A DNA stretch of 64,000 nt from Achromobacter pestifer (GCF_013267355.1 NZ_CP053985.1:3286001-3350000); one strand, 5' to 3'. Shown: positions 17,741 through 27,252, counted from the first letter of the stretch. The notes: generated by a model not told the origin, from the sequence alone. Translations and numbers: made by a program.

Positions 17741-17769
17741 GCCACGGGCCATCATGTGATGCCCGTGGC
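17741..17769. terminator. Hairpin near the 3' end of the efflux operon
   Basis: GCCACGGGC at 17741-17749 pairs with GCCCGTGGC at 17761-17769; inside it ATCA/TGAT can extend the stem with one bulged C. It lies 12 bases past the outer-membrane factor stop and may terminate the leftward efflux operon. Confidence 0.5.
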
Positions 17770-17780
17770 GTGTCTACCTC

Positions 17781-19259
17781 TTACTTCGATGCCACCGTTT
17801 CCGGCGGCACGGGGTTCTCCCAGCCGCCGCCGATGGCGCGGATCAGGCCTACGGCGGAACGCGCTTGTTCACCGCTGAGTTGCACCGCGACGCGTTGTTG
17901 CAGCAGCACGCTGCGGTCGGCTTCGATGACGTCCAGGTAGCTGATGGAGCCTTCGCGGTACTGCGTGTGCGAGAGCTTCGCGGCGCGGGCGGCGGCGTCG
18001 ACGGCGGCGTCTTGCGCCTTGGTCTGGTCGGCCAGGATGCGCAGGTTGGCCAGGTTGTCTTCCACTTCGCGGAACGCGTTCAGGATGGTCTGACGGTAGA
18101 CCGCCACGTCTTCCTCGTAGACGGCGCGGGCGCGGTCCAGGCCGGCTTGGCGGCGGCCGCCGTCGAAGATGGGCATGGACAGCGCGGCGCCGACCAGGGG
18201 GCCCAGCAGGAAGGTGCGGCTGGACCACTGGAACAGGTTGCCCAGGTCCGAGGACTCGTAGCCGAAGGCGCCGGTGATGTCCAGGCGCGGGAAGAAGGCG
18301 GACTTGGCCGCGCCGACGCGGGCGTTGGCGGCGGCCATGGCGCGTTCGGCGGCGGCGATGTCGGGACGGCGTTCCAGCAGGGTGGACGGCAGGCCGGCCG
18401 GGATCGATAGCGCTACCTTCTGGATGGGCTGTGCGGGCATGGCGAAATCCGACGGGGCGCGGCCCAGCAGCACGGCCAGGGCGTGTTCGGACGAGGCGCG
18501 GCGGCGGTCGATGCCCAGGGCTTCGGACTGCGCGCTGGCGAGTTCGGCCTTGGCGCGCGCCAGGTCGAGTTCGCTGATGTCGCCGGCGTCGTAGCGGCGC
18601 TGGATCAGTTGCAGGGTGTCGGTGCGCAGCTTGACCGTCTGGCGGTAGAGCTGCGATTCGGCGTCCTGTTCGCGCACCAGGAAGTAGGTGGTGGCGACGT
18701 CGGCCTGCAGGGCCAGCAGCACGGACCGGTACAGCGCCTCGCTTTGCTGGGCGTCGGCGCTGGCGGCGTCGTAGGTGGAGGCGACGCGGCCGAACAGGTC
18801 GGCTTCGTAGGACACGGCGCCTTGCGCGCGCCAGGTGGTGACCGGGGTGGTCGCGGTACCGTCGGGCAGGCCTTGCGAGACGGCCGAGGGGCGCTGGCGG
18901 TTGGGGCCGAAGGCGGCGTCCAGGTTGGGGAAGAAGCCGGCGCGGGCTTCGCGTTGCAGCGCGCGCGACTGGGTCAGGCGGGCGGCGGCGGCCTGCAGGT
19001 TCTGGTTGGCCTGCTGGGCTTCTTCCTGCAGCTGGTTCAGGCCTTCGTCGCCGAACACTTTCCACCAGGCGCCGCGCAGCGCGTCCTCGGACGGCTCGGC
19101 GGTCTTCCAGGTGCCGGCTTCAGAAGCGGGCAGGGCGGCTTCCTTGAAGGCCGCGGGCACCGCGGCCGAGGGCCGTTCGTAGGTGGGGCCCACCGCGCAG
19201 CCGGCCAGCACGAGCAGGACGGCAAGCAGGGCGGAACCGCGGGTCAGTCTTTTGATCAT
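17781..19259 (-). CDS. RND efflux outer-membrane factor lipoprotein (OprM/OprN, NodT family)
   Basis: A 492-residue outer-membrane channel lipoprotein. The N-terminus MIKRLTRGSALLAVLLVLAG is followed by Cys21, a lipobox (LAGC), then VGPTYERPS, typical of the NodT family. Two repeats of the long helical hairpins are visible, as in TolC-like factors (for example ELDLARAKAELASAQSEA and SYLDVIEADRSVLLQQR). It forms the exit duct for the pump encoded upstream. It is the last gene of the efflux operon, 74 bases after the pump gene. Confidence 0.93.
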   Translation of the reverse strand: MIKRLTRGSALLAVLLVLAGCAVGPTYERPSAAVPAAFKEAALPASEAGTWKTAEPSEDALRGAWWKVFGDEGLNQLQEEAQQANQNLQAAAARLTQSRALQREARAGFFPNLDAAFGPNRQRPSAVSQGLPDGTATTPVTTWRAQGAVSYEADLFGRVASTYDAASADAQQSEALYRSVLLALQADVATTYFLVREQDAESQLYRQTVKLRTDTLQLIQRRYDAGDISELDLARAKAELASAQSEALGIDRRRASSEHALAVLLGRAPSDFAMPAQPIQKVALSIPAGLPSTLLERRPDIAAAERAMAAANARVGAAKSAFFPRLDITGAFGYESSDLGNLFQWSSRTFLLGPLVGAALSMPIFDGGRRQAGLDRARAVYEEDVAVYRQTILNAFREVEDNLANLRILADQTKAQDAAVDAAARAAKLSHTQYREGSISYLDVIEADRSVLLQQRVAVQLSGEQARSAVGLIRAIGGGWENPVPPETVASK

Positions 19260-19333
19260 GATGACTATTCTCTTGTGGGCGCCTCCCGCCGTCGGGGCGG
19301 GAGGCGCTGTCTAGGCTTCTCTGGTTTGTCGGC

Positions 19334-22300
19334 TCAGGCCTGGTGTTGCGGGGCGGGGGGCGCGTTCGGGTCCAGGTGCGGCACGCACACCGGAGCCTCG
19401 TGCGGCGCGGCGGAGTGCAGCGTCTTGCCGCCCAGCGTGCGCAGCAGCACGTAGAACACGGGGGTCAGGAACAGGCCGAACAGGGTCACGCCCAACATGC
19501 CGAAGAACACGGCGATACCCATGGCTTGGCGCATTTCAGAGCCCGCGCCCGAGGACAGCACCAGCGGCACCACGCCCATGATGAACGCGATGGACGTCAT
19601 CAGGATGGGGCGCAGGCGCAGGCGGCTGGCTTCGATGGCGGCTTCCAATGGGCTGCGGCCGTTCATTTCCAATTCGCGGGCGAATTCGACGATCAGGATC
19701 GCGTTCTTCGCCGACAGGCCCACCAGCACCATCAAGCCGATCTGCGTGAAGATGTTGTTGTCGTTGCCGGTCAGGTAGACGCCCGTCAGCGCGGCCAGGA
19801 TGCTCATCGGCACGATCAGGATCACGGCCAGCGGCAAGGTCAGGCTTTCGTACAGGGCGGCCAGCACCAGGAACACCAGCAGCACGCTGATCGGGAACAC
19901 CCACAGGCCGGCGTTGCCCGCCAGGATCTGTTGGTAGGTCAGGTCGGTCCATTCCATCTTCATGCCGCGCGGCAGGGTCTCGGCGGCTACGCGCTCGGCC
20001 GCGGCCTGGGCCTGGTCGGACGAGTAGCCGGGCGCCGGGCCGCCGTTGATGTCGGCGGCGGTGTAGCCGTTGTAGCGCACCACCATTTCGGGGCCGAAGG
20101 TCTGGTTGACCGTGACCAGCGAGGACAGCGGCACCATCTCGCCGGCGGCGTTGCGGGTCTTCAACTGCAGGATGTCGTCGGCGTGCGCGCGGAACTGGGC
20201 GTCAGCCTGCGCCCGCACCTGGAAGACGCGGCCGAAACGGTTGAAGTCGTTGACATACATCGAGCCCAGGTAGATCTGCATGGTGTCGAACACTTCCGTC
20301 ACCGGCACGCCCAGCTGTTTGGCCTTGACGCGGTCCAGGTCCACGTCCAGCTGCGGCACGTTGATCTCGTAGCTGGAGAAGGCCGGGCCGAGTTCAGGCG
20401 TCTGGCGCGCCTTGGCCAGGAAGGCTTGCTTGGCCTTTTCCAGTTCGGCGTAGCCGGCGGCGCCGCGGTCCTCGATCTGGAACTTGAAACCGCCCAGCGT
20501 GCCCAGGCCCATCACGGGCGGGGGCGGGAACACGGCGATGAACGAGTCCTGGATGGCCGAGAACTTCTGGTTGAGCGAGCCCGCGATGGCGTTGCCCGAC
20601 AGCGCGGCGCCCTTGCGCTCTTCAAAGGGCTTGAGCATGACGAACACGATGCCGGCGCTGGAGCTGTTGGTGAAGCCGTTGATCGACAGGCCGGGGAAGG
20701 CGATGGTGCTCTGCACGCCGGGTTCCTTCAGGGCGATGTCGCTCATGCGGCGGATCACCGCGTCGGTGCGGTCCAGCGAGGCGCCGTTGGGCAACTGCGT
20801 GAAGGCGATCAGGTATTGCTTGTCCTGCGCGGGCACGAAGCCGCCGGGCACCAGGTAGGAGATGCCGATGGTGGCGGCCACCAGCACCGCGTACACGCCC
20901 ATGGCGCCGGCCTTGCGGCGGATCACGCGGGTCACGCCCGTGCCGTAGGACTCGGACGCGCGGCCGAACATGTTGTTGAACCAGTTGAAGAAGCGGCCGA
21001 AGACGCGGTTCATGCCACGGGTCAGCCAGTCAGGCTTGTCGTGGTGGCTCTTGAGCAGGATGGCCGACAGCGCGGGCGACAGGGTCAGCGAGTTGAAGGC
21101 CGAGATCACCGTCGAGATGGCGATGGTCATGGCGAACTGCTTGTAGAACTGGCCGGTCAGGCCCGTCATGAAGGCCAGCGGCACGAACACCGCGCACAAG
21201 GTCAGTGCGATGGCGATGATGGGGCCGCTGACTTCCCGCATGGCGCGGTAGGTCGCGTCGCGTGGACTCAGGCCCGCCGCGATGTTGCGCTCCACGTTTT
21301 CGACCACCACGATGGCGTCGTCCACCACGATGCCGATGGCCAGCACCATGCCGAACAGCGACAGCGCGTTGATGGAATAGCCGAACATCAGCAGCAGGGC
21401 GAAGGTACCGACGATGGACACCGGCACCGCCAGCAGCGGGATGATGGACGCGCGCCAGGTTTGCAGGAACAGGATCACCACCAGCACCACCAGGGCGATC
21501 GCTTCCAGCAGCGTGGTCACCACGGCTTTGATGCTGGCGCGCACGAATTGGGTGGGGTCGTATTCGATGCGGTACTCCACGCCCGGCGGGAAGTCCTGCT
21601 GCAGGTCGGCCATGGCGGCGCGCACCTGGCTGGACACGTCCAGCGCATTGGCGCCCGGCGACTGCATGATGCCCATGCCCACCGCCTGCTTGTTGTCCAG
21701 CAGCGAGCGCAAGCCGTATTCCTGCGCGTCCAGTTCGACGCGGGCGACGTCCGACAGGTAGGTCACCGCGCCGTCGGGCGAGGTCTTCAGGATGATGTCG
21801 CGGAACTCCTCTTCGGTTTGCAGGCGGCCGCGGGCATTCACGTTCAGTTGCAGCGGCACGTCGCCCAGTGTGGGGGATGCTCCGATGACGCCGGCGGCGA
21901 CTTGCACGTTCTGTTCGCGGATGGCGTTGACGACTTCGGTGGCGGTCATGCCGCGCTGGGCGACTTTCTGCGGGTCCAGCCAGACGCGCATGGAGTAGTT
22001 GCCCGAACCCCATACCGTCACTTCTCCCACACCCGAAATGCGGGCCAGACGGTCCTTGACGTTCAGGATGGCGTAGTTGCGCAGGTAGGTAATGTCGTAG
22101 CGGTCATTGGGCGAGAGCAGGTGCACCACCAGCGTCAGCGTGGGCGAGCTCTTGGCCGTGGTCACGCCCAGGCGCTGCACGTCCGGCGGCAGGCGCGGCA
22201 GCGCCTGCGACACGCGGTTCTGCACCAGCTGCTGGGCCTTGTCCGGGTCCACGCCCAGCTTGAAGTTCACCGTCAGGGTCAGGTTGCCGTCGCTATTGGC

Positions 22301-22549
22301 CTGCGACTGCATGTACAGCATGTCCTCGACGCCGTTGATGGATTCCTCCAGCGGCGAGGCCACGGTTTCGGCGATGACCTTGGGGTTGGCGCCCGGATAC
22401 TGCGCGCGCACGACCACGGACGGCGGCACCACTTCCGGGTATTCGGAGATGGGCAGCTGGAACATGGCCAGCAGGCCCGCCAGCAGCACCAGGACCGACA
22501 GCACGCCGGCGAAGATCGGCCGGTCGATGAAGAATTTCGAGATATTCAT
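19334..22549 (-). CDS. RND multidrug efflux pump, MexF/AcrB type
   Basis: A 1071-residue proton-driven inner-membrane pump, normal for the HAE1 family. It starts MNISKFFIDRPIFAGVLSV. The twin aspartates of transmembrane helix 4 are in GIVVDDAIVVVENVERN and the helix 10 lysine in VGLSAKNAILIVEF, so the proton relay is intact. The segment FPGLSINGFTNSSSAGIVF is closest in memory to MexF/BpeF/CeoB-type pumps, which export chloramphenicol, fluoroquinolones and trimethoprim. The C-terminal tail after LLRTLGGK is short and non-conserved. It lies 25 bases after the fusion protein gene, forming a MexEF-OprN-like operon. Substrate range is inferred from family only. Confidence 0.95.
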   Translation of the reverse strand: MNISKFFIDRPIFAGVLSVLVLLAGLLAMFQLPISEYPEVVPPSVVVRAQYPGANPKVIAETVASPLEESINGVEDMLYMQSQANSDGNLTLTVNFKLGVDPDKAQQLVQNRVSQALPRLPPDVQRLGVTTAKSSPTLTLVVHLLSPNDRYDITYLRNYAILNVKDRLARISGVGEVTVWGSGNYSMRVWLDPQKVAQRGMTATEVVNAIREQNVQVAAGVIGASPTLGDVPLQLNVNARGRLQTEEEFRDIILKTSPDGAVTYLSDVARVELDAQEYGLRSLLDNKQAVGMGIMQSPGANALDVSSQVRAAMADLQQDFPPGVEYRIEYDPTQFVRASIKAVVTTLLEAIALVVLVVILFLQTWRASIIPLLAVPVSIVGTFALLLMFGYSINALSLFGMVLAIGIVVDDAIVVVENVERNIAAGLSPRDATYRAMREVSGPIIAIALTLCAVFVPLAFMTGLTGQFYKQFAMTIAISTVISAFNSLTLSPALSAILLKSHHDKPDWLTRGMNRVFGRFFNWFNNMFGRASESYGTGVTRVIRRKAGAMGVYAVLVAATIGISYLVPGGFVPAQDKQYLIAFTQLPNGASLDRTDAVIRRMSDIALKEPGVQSTIAFPGLSINGFTNSSSAGIVFVMLKPFEERKGAALSGNAIAGSLNQKFSAIQDSFIAVFPPPPVMGLGTLGGFKFQIEDRGAAGYAELEKAKQAFLAKARQTPELGPAFSSYEINVPQLDVDLDRVKAKQLGVPVTEVFDTMQIYLGSMYVNDFNRFGRVFQVRAQADAQFRAHADDILQLKTRNAAGEMVPLSSLVTVNQTFGPEMVVRYNGYTAADINGGPAPGYSSDQAQAAAERVAAETLPRGMKMEWTDLTYQQILAGNAGLWVFPISVLLVFLVLAALYESLTLPLAVILIVPMSILAALTGVYLTGNDNNIFTQIGLMVLVGLSAKNAILIVEFARELEMNGRSPLEAAIEASRLRLRPILMTSIAFIMGVVPLVLSSGAGSEMRQAMGIAVFFGMLGVTLFGLFLTPVFYVLLRTLGGKTLHSAAPHEAPVCVPHLDPNAPPAPQHQA

Positions 22550-22574
22550 GGACGTTCTCGTTAGACGCGCCGGC

Positions 22575-23771
22575 TCAGTTCAGATTGGCCGAGGCGGTCT
22601 TGACCGGGTTGCGTTGGGCCGCAACCATGGGGACGACGGTGGGGGTCACGGCATCGCCGGGACGGACGCGCTGCAGGCCGTTGACGACGATGCGCTCGCC
22701 GGCGGCAAGACCGGAATCGACCACGCGCAGGCCTTCCTGGTTGGCGCCCAGCTTGATCTGGCGGTAGACGGCATGGTTCTTGTCGTCCAGCACCAGCACG
22801 TAGCGCTTGTCCTGGTCGGTGCCGATGGCTTTTTCGTCGATCAGCACGGCCTGGCGCGGTTCACTGCCGCCCAGGCGGACGCGGGCGTACAGGCCGGGCA
22901 GCAGCAGGCCGTCGGCGTTGTCGAACTCGGCGCGCACGCGGATCGTGCCGGAGGTGGTGTCCAGACGGTTGTCCACGGACTGCACGACCCCGGTGCGCGA
23001 ATAGCCTTCTTCGTTGGCCAGGCCCAGCTCCACCGGCACGGCGCCGGAACGGCCGCTGCGGGCGGGGTTCACATAGCGCAGGAAAGTTTGTTCGTCCACG
23101 TCGAAGGATGCGTACATCTTGGAGACCGACACCAGCCGGGTCAGCGGCACGGAGCTGGCGCCGGCCGCCACCACGTTGCCCACCGTGACCTCGGCGCGCG
23201 ACACGCGGCCGTCCACGGGGGCTTCGATGCGGGTGTAGCCGAGGTTCAGGCGGGCATAGTCCAGCGCGGCTTGCGCGCCTTGCAGGTTGGCGGCGGCCTC
23301 GCGCGCGGCGTTCTGCTTTTCCTCGAAGTCGCGGCGGGCGATGGCGTTGTCGGTCAGGAGGCGCTGGCCCCGGGCCAGTTCGCTGGCGGTGTAGGAGGCG
23401 CGGGCTTTGGCGGCGGTCAGGGCGGCGGCGGCGCGGTCGACCTCGGCCGCATAGGGGCGCGGGTCGATGGTGAAGAGTACGTCGCCCTTCTTGACGATGC
23501 TGCCGTCCTGGAAGTGCACGGCGGTGAGAGTGCCCGACACCAGGGGACGGATGTCGACGCGGTCGATGGCTTCCAGGCGGCCGGAGTAGCGCTGCCAGTC
23601 CACGATGGTCTTGTTGAGGACTTCGGCCACCTCGACCGGCGTGGCGGCGGGAGCGGTTTGCGCCTGGGCGGCGTTGGCGCCGGCCGGGGCGCGGAAGAGG
23701 GCGTAACCTCCGCCAGCGGCGATGACGGCTGCAAATACGGCGAGCACAGCAATACGATTGCGCGAAACCAT
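22575..23771 (-). CDS. RND efflux periplasmic membrane fusion protein (MexE type)
   Basis: A 398-residue adaptor that links the pump to the outer-membrane factor. A membrane anchor or signal is seen in MVSRNRIAVLAVFAAVIAAG. A lipoyl-like half-motif follows (VDIRPLVSGTLTAVHFQDGS), then a helical hairpin (ELARGQRLLTDNAIARRDFE), the second lipoyl half (NLGYTRIEAPVDGRVSRAEV) and beta-barrel domains. The start at 23771 was chosen for its N-terminal anchor; the frame stays open for 79 more codons upstream, but that part is a low-complexity, non-protein-like read of the regulatory region. First gene of the efflux operon and divergent from a LysR gene. Confidence 0.93.
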   Translation of the reverse strand: MVSRNRIAVLAVFAAVIAAGGGYALFRAPAGANAAQAQTAPAATPVEVAEVLNKTIVDWQRYSGRLEAIDRVDIRPLVSGTLTAVHFQDGSIVKKGDVLFTIDPRPYAAEVDRAAAALTAAKARASYTASELARGQRLLTDNAIARRDFEEKQNAAREAAANLQGAQAALDYARLNLGYTRIEAPVDGRVSRAEVTVGNVVAAGASSVPLTRLVSVSKMYASFDVDEQTFLRYVNPARSGRSGAVPVELGLANEEGYSRTGVVQSVDNRLDTTSGTIRVRAEFDNADGLLLPGLYARVRLGGSEPRQAVLIDEKAIGTDQDKRYVLVLDDKNHAVYRQIKLGANQEGLRVVDSGLAAGERIVVNGLQRVRPGDAVTPTVVPMVAAQRNPVKTASANLN

Positions 23772-24156
23772 GGTGTTTCCTTGAGAGATGATGGGGCGAA
23801 AGCGCGCTTGCCTGGGTGAGCCTGGGGGCGGGAGGCGGCTGCGGCGGTCCGGGGCAGGCCTGTCCTGAGGATCCGATGGGGATGCTGCGGTGCAGCATGA
23901 AATACTGCTGCGCATCCCAGGCAAAGGCGCCTGATCGGGGCGGGTCTTTGCGGTTGCCGGAATCTGAGGATAGGCATGCCCTTTGATGGCGCCTGGCGGC
24001 AAGGGCACTTCAAGATGGTTTGCATTCTGAGCCGTTTAGGGGGTCGGATAAACCCGTATGTTTCGGCAACACTAGTCGCTGAAACCGACTAATCAATGTC
24101 GAAATCGGGTTATGCTCCGTCCACACCGACTATTTCCCCTAAAGGACACCGTCGCC
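23772..24156. other. Divergent regulatory region of the efflux operon
   Basis: This 385-base region between the fusion protein and LysR genes contains no gene I believe. It becomes AT-richer near the LysR gene, where the inverted repeat at 24073-24091 lies. Promoters for both directions should be here, although I cannot place their boxes with confidence. Confidence 0.7.
24073..24091. promoter_or_regulatory. Probable LysR binding site TAGTCG-N7-CGACTA
   Basis: TAGTCG at 24073-24078 and CGACTA at 24086-24091 form an inverted repeat of the T-N11-A type expected for LysR proteins. A further half-site CCGACTA lies at 24126-24132, between this site and the LysR start codon. Binding by the adjacent regulator is inferred. 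Confidence 0.6.
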
Positions 24157-25224
24157 ATGGACCGTTTTCAGGCTATGCAGGTGTTTGTGCGCGTCGTGGA
24201 CGCCAATAGCTTCACCCGGGCGGCCGACAGCCTCTCGCTTCCGCGCACCACCGTCACCACCATCATTCAGAACCTCGAACGCCTGCTGGGCGTGCGTCTG
24301 CTCAACCGCACCACGCGCCGTATCGGCCTGACGCCCGACGGCGCCGGCTACTACCAGCATTGCGTGCGCATCCTGGCGGACGTCGAGGAAACCGAGGCCT
24401 GCTTCCAGGAAGCGGCCCTGCGCCTGAAGGGCAGGCTGCGCATCGACGTGCCTACCTGTATCGGGCGGCTGATCCTGATTCCCTCATTGTGTGATTTCCA
24501 CGACAAGTACCCCGACGTGGAACTGGTGCTGGGCCTGGGCGACCGTCCCGTCGACATGGTGCAGGAGGCCGTGGACTGCGTGATCCGCGCGGGCGACCTG
24601 GAGGATTCCAGCCTGGTCGCGCGCCGCATCGGCACCCTGCAGAGCGTGACCTGCGCCTCGCCCACCTATGTGGCGCGCCACGGCCTGCCGCAGAGCATCG
24701 ACGAACTGCGCGACCACCACGCCGTGCATTATTTCTCCAGCCGCAGCGGGCGCAATTGCGGCTGGGACTTCAGGGTGGACGGCAAGCACCAGGAAGTGGA
24801 AATGAAGGGCGTGGTGTCGGTGAACGAGGCCGGCGCCTATCTGGACTGCGGGCTGAAGGGCTTCGGTCTGATTCAGACCCCCCGCTACATGGCGTTGCCG
24901 CACCTGCAATCGGGCGAGCTCATCGAAGTGTTGCCGCAATGGAAGCCCAGCCCCACGGCGATCTCGGTGCTGTATCCGCAAAGCCGCCAGTTGTCGCCCA
25001 AGGTGCGCGCCTTCGCCGACTGGGTGGCGGAATTGTTCGCCAGCTGCCCGCTGCTGAGCGGCCGCGACGAGACCGATCCGGCCGCCGCCAGCTGCAGCGT
25101 CTATGCGCGCCAGGTCAGTCAGGCGAACACCCTGGCGTCCACCGCGCCCCGGCCGGCGCTGGAGGAATACCTGCCGCCGCGCCGCCGGACCGCGCGCGAA
25201 GAGGCCGCGGAATACGCTTTGTAA
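24157..25224 (+). CDS. LysR family regulator of the efflux operon
   Basis: A 355-residue LysR protein. The winged helix-turn-helix occupies residues 1-60 (MDRFQAMQVFVRVVDANSFT, then AADSLSLPRTTVTTIIQNLE) and a periplasmic-binding-like effector domain about 90-295. The last 40 residues or so are an arginine-rich, low-complexity tail beyond the usual length. ATG 24157 has AAAGGA upstream at 24141-24146. The N-terminal type (DRFQAMQVFVRVV) is not the MexT subgroup, although the position divergent from a MexEF-OprN-like operon is the same. It most likely controls that operon. Confidence 0.9.
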   Translation: MDRFQAMQVFVRVVDANSFTRAADSLSLPRTTVTTIIQNLERLLGVRLLNRTTRRIGLTPDGAGYYQHCVRILADVEETEACFQEAALRLKGRLRIDVPTCIGRLILIPSLCDFHDKYPDVELVLGLGDRPVDMVQEAVDCVIRAGDLEDSSLVARRIGTLQSVTCASPTYVARHGLPQSIDELRDHHAVHYFSSRSGRNCGWDFRVDGKHQEVEMKGVVSVNEAGAYLDCGLKGFGLIQTPRYMALPHLQSGELIEVLPQWKPSPTAISVLYPQSRQLSPKVRAFADWVAELFASCPLLSGRDETDPAAASCSVYARQVSQANTLASTAPRPALEEYLPPRRRTAREEAAEYAL

Positions 25225-25375
25225 AGCGTTTGGCGTGGAGGGCGGATCCGCCCTCCACCCGCGGAGCCACGGGAAACCCCGTAGTAAATACAGGCCTTGT
25301 GTCCCTCGAATTGCACGAAACGTCTGTATAGTCCGACAGTCAAAGCCTACAACGCCCTTACTGTCGATCCGCTCC

Positions 25376-26476
25376 ATGCAGCCTGTACTACCCGCTTATC
25401 TGATCGCCCGTTGGCTTTTGTTGCTCGTGCTGTTGGCAGGGGTGTACTTCCTCAGCGGATTCCTGGTCCCCGCGCTCGCCGCCCTCATCATCGGCCTGGC
25501 CAGCTGGCCCCTGTACCAACGCCTGGTCGCGCGCTGCGGCGGCCGCACCGCGCTGGCCGCCTCGTTGGCGCTGCTGGTGGTGATCGTGGTGCTGATCGTG
25601 CCGATGTCGTTCGCGCTGTCCTACGCCATCAAGGAAGCCAGCACCTTCTTCGCCTGGGCCATCGCGGCCAACCGCCACGGCGTGGACGTGCCCAACTGGA
25701 TCACCTCCATGCCCGTGGTGGGCGAACGCCTGGGCCAGTACTGGGAATCCTATATCGGCCAGCCTCATGCGCTGGGCGCGCTGGTCGAGGCCGTCAGCGG
25801 CGAACATCTGGGCAATATCTACCGCATGGTGCTGGCGGCCACGGGCAACCTGTTCCAGCTGCTGCTGACCGTGCTGTTCATGTTGATCACGCTGTTCTTC
25901 GTCTACAAGGACGGCATCCGCATGGTGGCCCAGCTGGACGTGCTGGGCGAACGCATCCTGCCGGCGCGCTGGCTGCGCTTTTCGCGCGTGGTGCCGGCCA
26001 CCATCAATTCCACCGTCACCGGCATGGGCCTGATCGCGCTGGGCGAAGGCGTGGTGCTCGGCATCGCCTACTGGGTGGCGGGCGTGCCGTCGCCGGTGCT
26101 GCTGGGCGTGGTCACGGGTTTCATGGCGCTGATCCCCGGCGGCGCGCCGCTGTCGTTCACGCTGGTGTCGCTGTATCTGGTGGGCTCGGGCCATCTGGTG
26201 GCGGGTATCGCCCTGATGGTCTGGGGCAGCGTGGAACTCTTCATCGTCGACAAGACCCTGCGTCCGCGCCTGGTGGGCGGGCCGGTCAAGCTGCCTTTCC
26301 TGCCGACCTTCTTCGGCCTGGTCGGGGGCGTGAAGACCATGGGCATCGTCGGGCTGTTCGTGGGCCCGGTGCTGATGGCCCTGCTGGTGGCGGTGTGGCG
26401 CGAATGGGTGCACCATGAAGTCCAGGAGCGCGACGCCGCCCGCATCAATCCGCCTACCCATCCCCCCGCCGCCTGA
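25376..26476 (+). CDS. AI-2E family (PerM-like) transporter
   Basis: A 366-residue polytopic membrane protein of the AI-2E exporter family (formerly UPF0118). About seven or eight hydrophobic segments are visible, with the conserved LLTVLFMLITLFFVYKDG and the later ALIPGGAPLSFTLVSLYLV, where many homologues have IPxxG. The family includes putative exporters of autoinducer-2 and Na+/H+ antiporters, so the substrate is not predictable. The start at MQPVLPAYLIARW gives a normal-length protein; the open frame upstream is read through the end of the LysR gene in another frame. It is followed after 5 bases by the dioxygenase gene. Confidence 0.88.
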   Translation: MQPVLPAYLIARWLLLLVLLAGVYFLSGFLVPALAALIIGLASWPLYQRLVARCGGRTALAASLALLVVIVVLIVPMSFALSYAIKEASTFFAWAIAANRHGVDVPNWITSMPVVGERLGQYWESYIGQPHALGALVEAVSGEHLGNIYRMVLAATGNLFQLLLTVLFMLITLFFVYKDGIRMVAQLDVLGERILPARWLRFSRVVPATINSTVTGMGLIALGEGVVLGIAYWVAGVPSPVLLGVVTGFMALIPGGAPLSFTLVSLYLVGSGHLVAGIALMVWGSVELFIVDKTLRPRLVGGPVKLPFLPTFFGLVGGVKTMGIVGLFVGPVLMALLVAVWREWVHHEVQERDAARINPPTHPPAA

Positions 26477-26481
26477 ATGCC

Positions 26482-27252
26482 ATGTTGTTGCCCGATGATC
26501 AGATAGCCGTCCTGCGCGAGCAGGGCTTCGTGGTGGCGCGCCAGTTCGCCAGCCCGGAACAGGTGGTGGCGCTGCGCGCCCTGGCCGAACGCCATTTGCG
26601 CGAGCACGTCGCGCCCATCGAATACGAAGCCGACCTGCGCTACCCCGGCGCGCCCGAGTCGCGCACGGCCGTTGGCGGGCTGACCGTGCGCCGCCTGCTG
26701 AACGCCTACGCCCGCGATCCCTTGTTCGCGCAATGGGCCGCCGATGCGCGCATCGGCCAGTGGCTGGGGCGCTATTTTGGCGAAACGCCGGTGCTGTCCA
26801 CCGTGCACCACAACTGCGTGATGACCAAGCACCCGGCCTACGGCAGCCTGACGGGCTGGCACCAGGACATCCGCTACTGGTCGTTCTCCGATACGGACCT
26901 GGTCTCCACCTGGCTGGCGCTGGGCCCGGAAACGCGCGCCAACGGCGGCCTGTCCTTCATTCCCGGGTCGCATGCGGCCGCCTTCGCGCCGGAACAGTTC
27001 GACCCGCAGAAATTCTTCCGCGACGACGCGCCCCAGAACGCCGAGTGGATCGCCCGCGCGGTCTGTCCCGAATTGCAGGCCGGCGACGTGGTGTTTTTCC
27101 ATTGCCGCACCTTGCACGCGGCCCAGGGCAACAGCAGCGACCGGGTGAAGCTGTCGGTGGTGCATACCTACCATCCGCAGTCCTGTCATCCCATGCCGGG
27201 CACTCGTTCGGCCAGCCAGCCCGGCGTGCCGCTGCCGGTCCAGGCAGCCTGA
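26482..27252 (+). CDS. Phytanoyl-CoA dioxygenase (PhyH) family protein
   Basis: A 256-residue Fe(II)/2-oxoglutarate oxygenase. The iron ligands are seen as the HxD pair in TGWHQDIRYWSF and a distal His in VVHTYHPQS or in FFHCRTLHAAQG; GGLSFIPGSHAAAF is the usual PhyH stretch. Substrates in the family range from phytanoyl-CoA to ectoine, alkylsulfates and siderophore precursors, so none can be assigned. It starts 5 bases after the AI-2E family gene and may be cotranscribed. A strong hairpin follows it. Confidence 0.88.
   Translation: MLLPDDQIAVLREQGFVVARQFASPEQVVALRALAERHLREHVAPIEYEADLRYPGAPESRTAVGGLTVRRLLNAYARDPLFAQWAADARIGQWLGRYFGETPVLSTVHHNCVMTKHPAYGSLTGWHQDIRYWSFSDTDLVSTWLALGPETRANGGLSFIPGSHAAAFAPEQFDPQKFFRDDAPQNAEWIARAVCPELQAGDVVFFHCRTLHAAQGNSSDRVKLSVVHTYHPQSCHPMPGTRSASQPGVPLPVQAA

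Larger units (their letters stand above)
17318..17780. other. Highly structured intergenic region
   Basis: This 463-base gap between convergent genes has no credible gene but unusually many repeats: (GCT)6 at 17326-17343, the 164-bp inverted-repeat element at 17380-17543, a 15-bp-stem hairpin at 17636-17671, TTGCGG hexamers at 17684-17719 and a hairpin at 17741-17769. These are listed separately. Confidence 0.85.

Noticed and set aside
19343..22564. Rightward open frame of 1073 codons opposite the RND pump
   Set aside because: Antisense shadow. The product is low-complexity (His, Gln, Gly, Asp), whereas the leftward frame is a complete pump with all key motifs.
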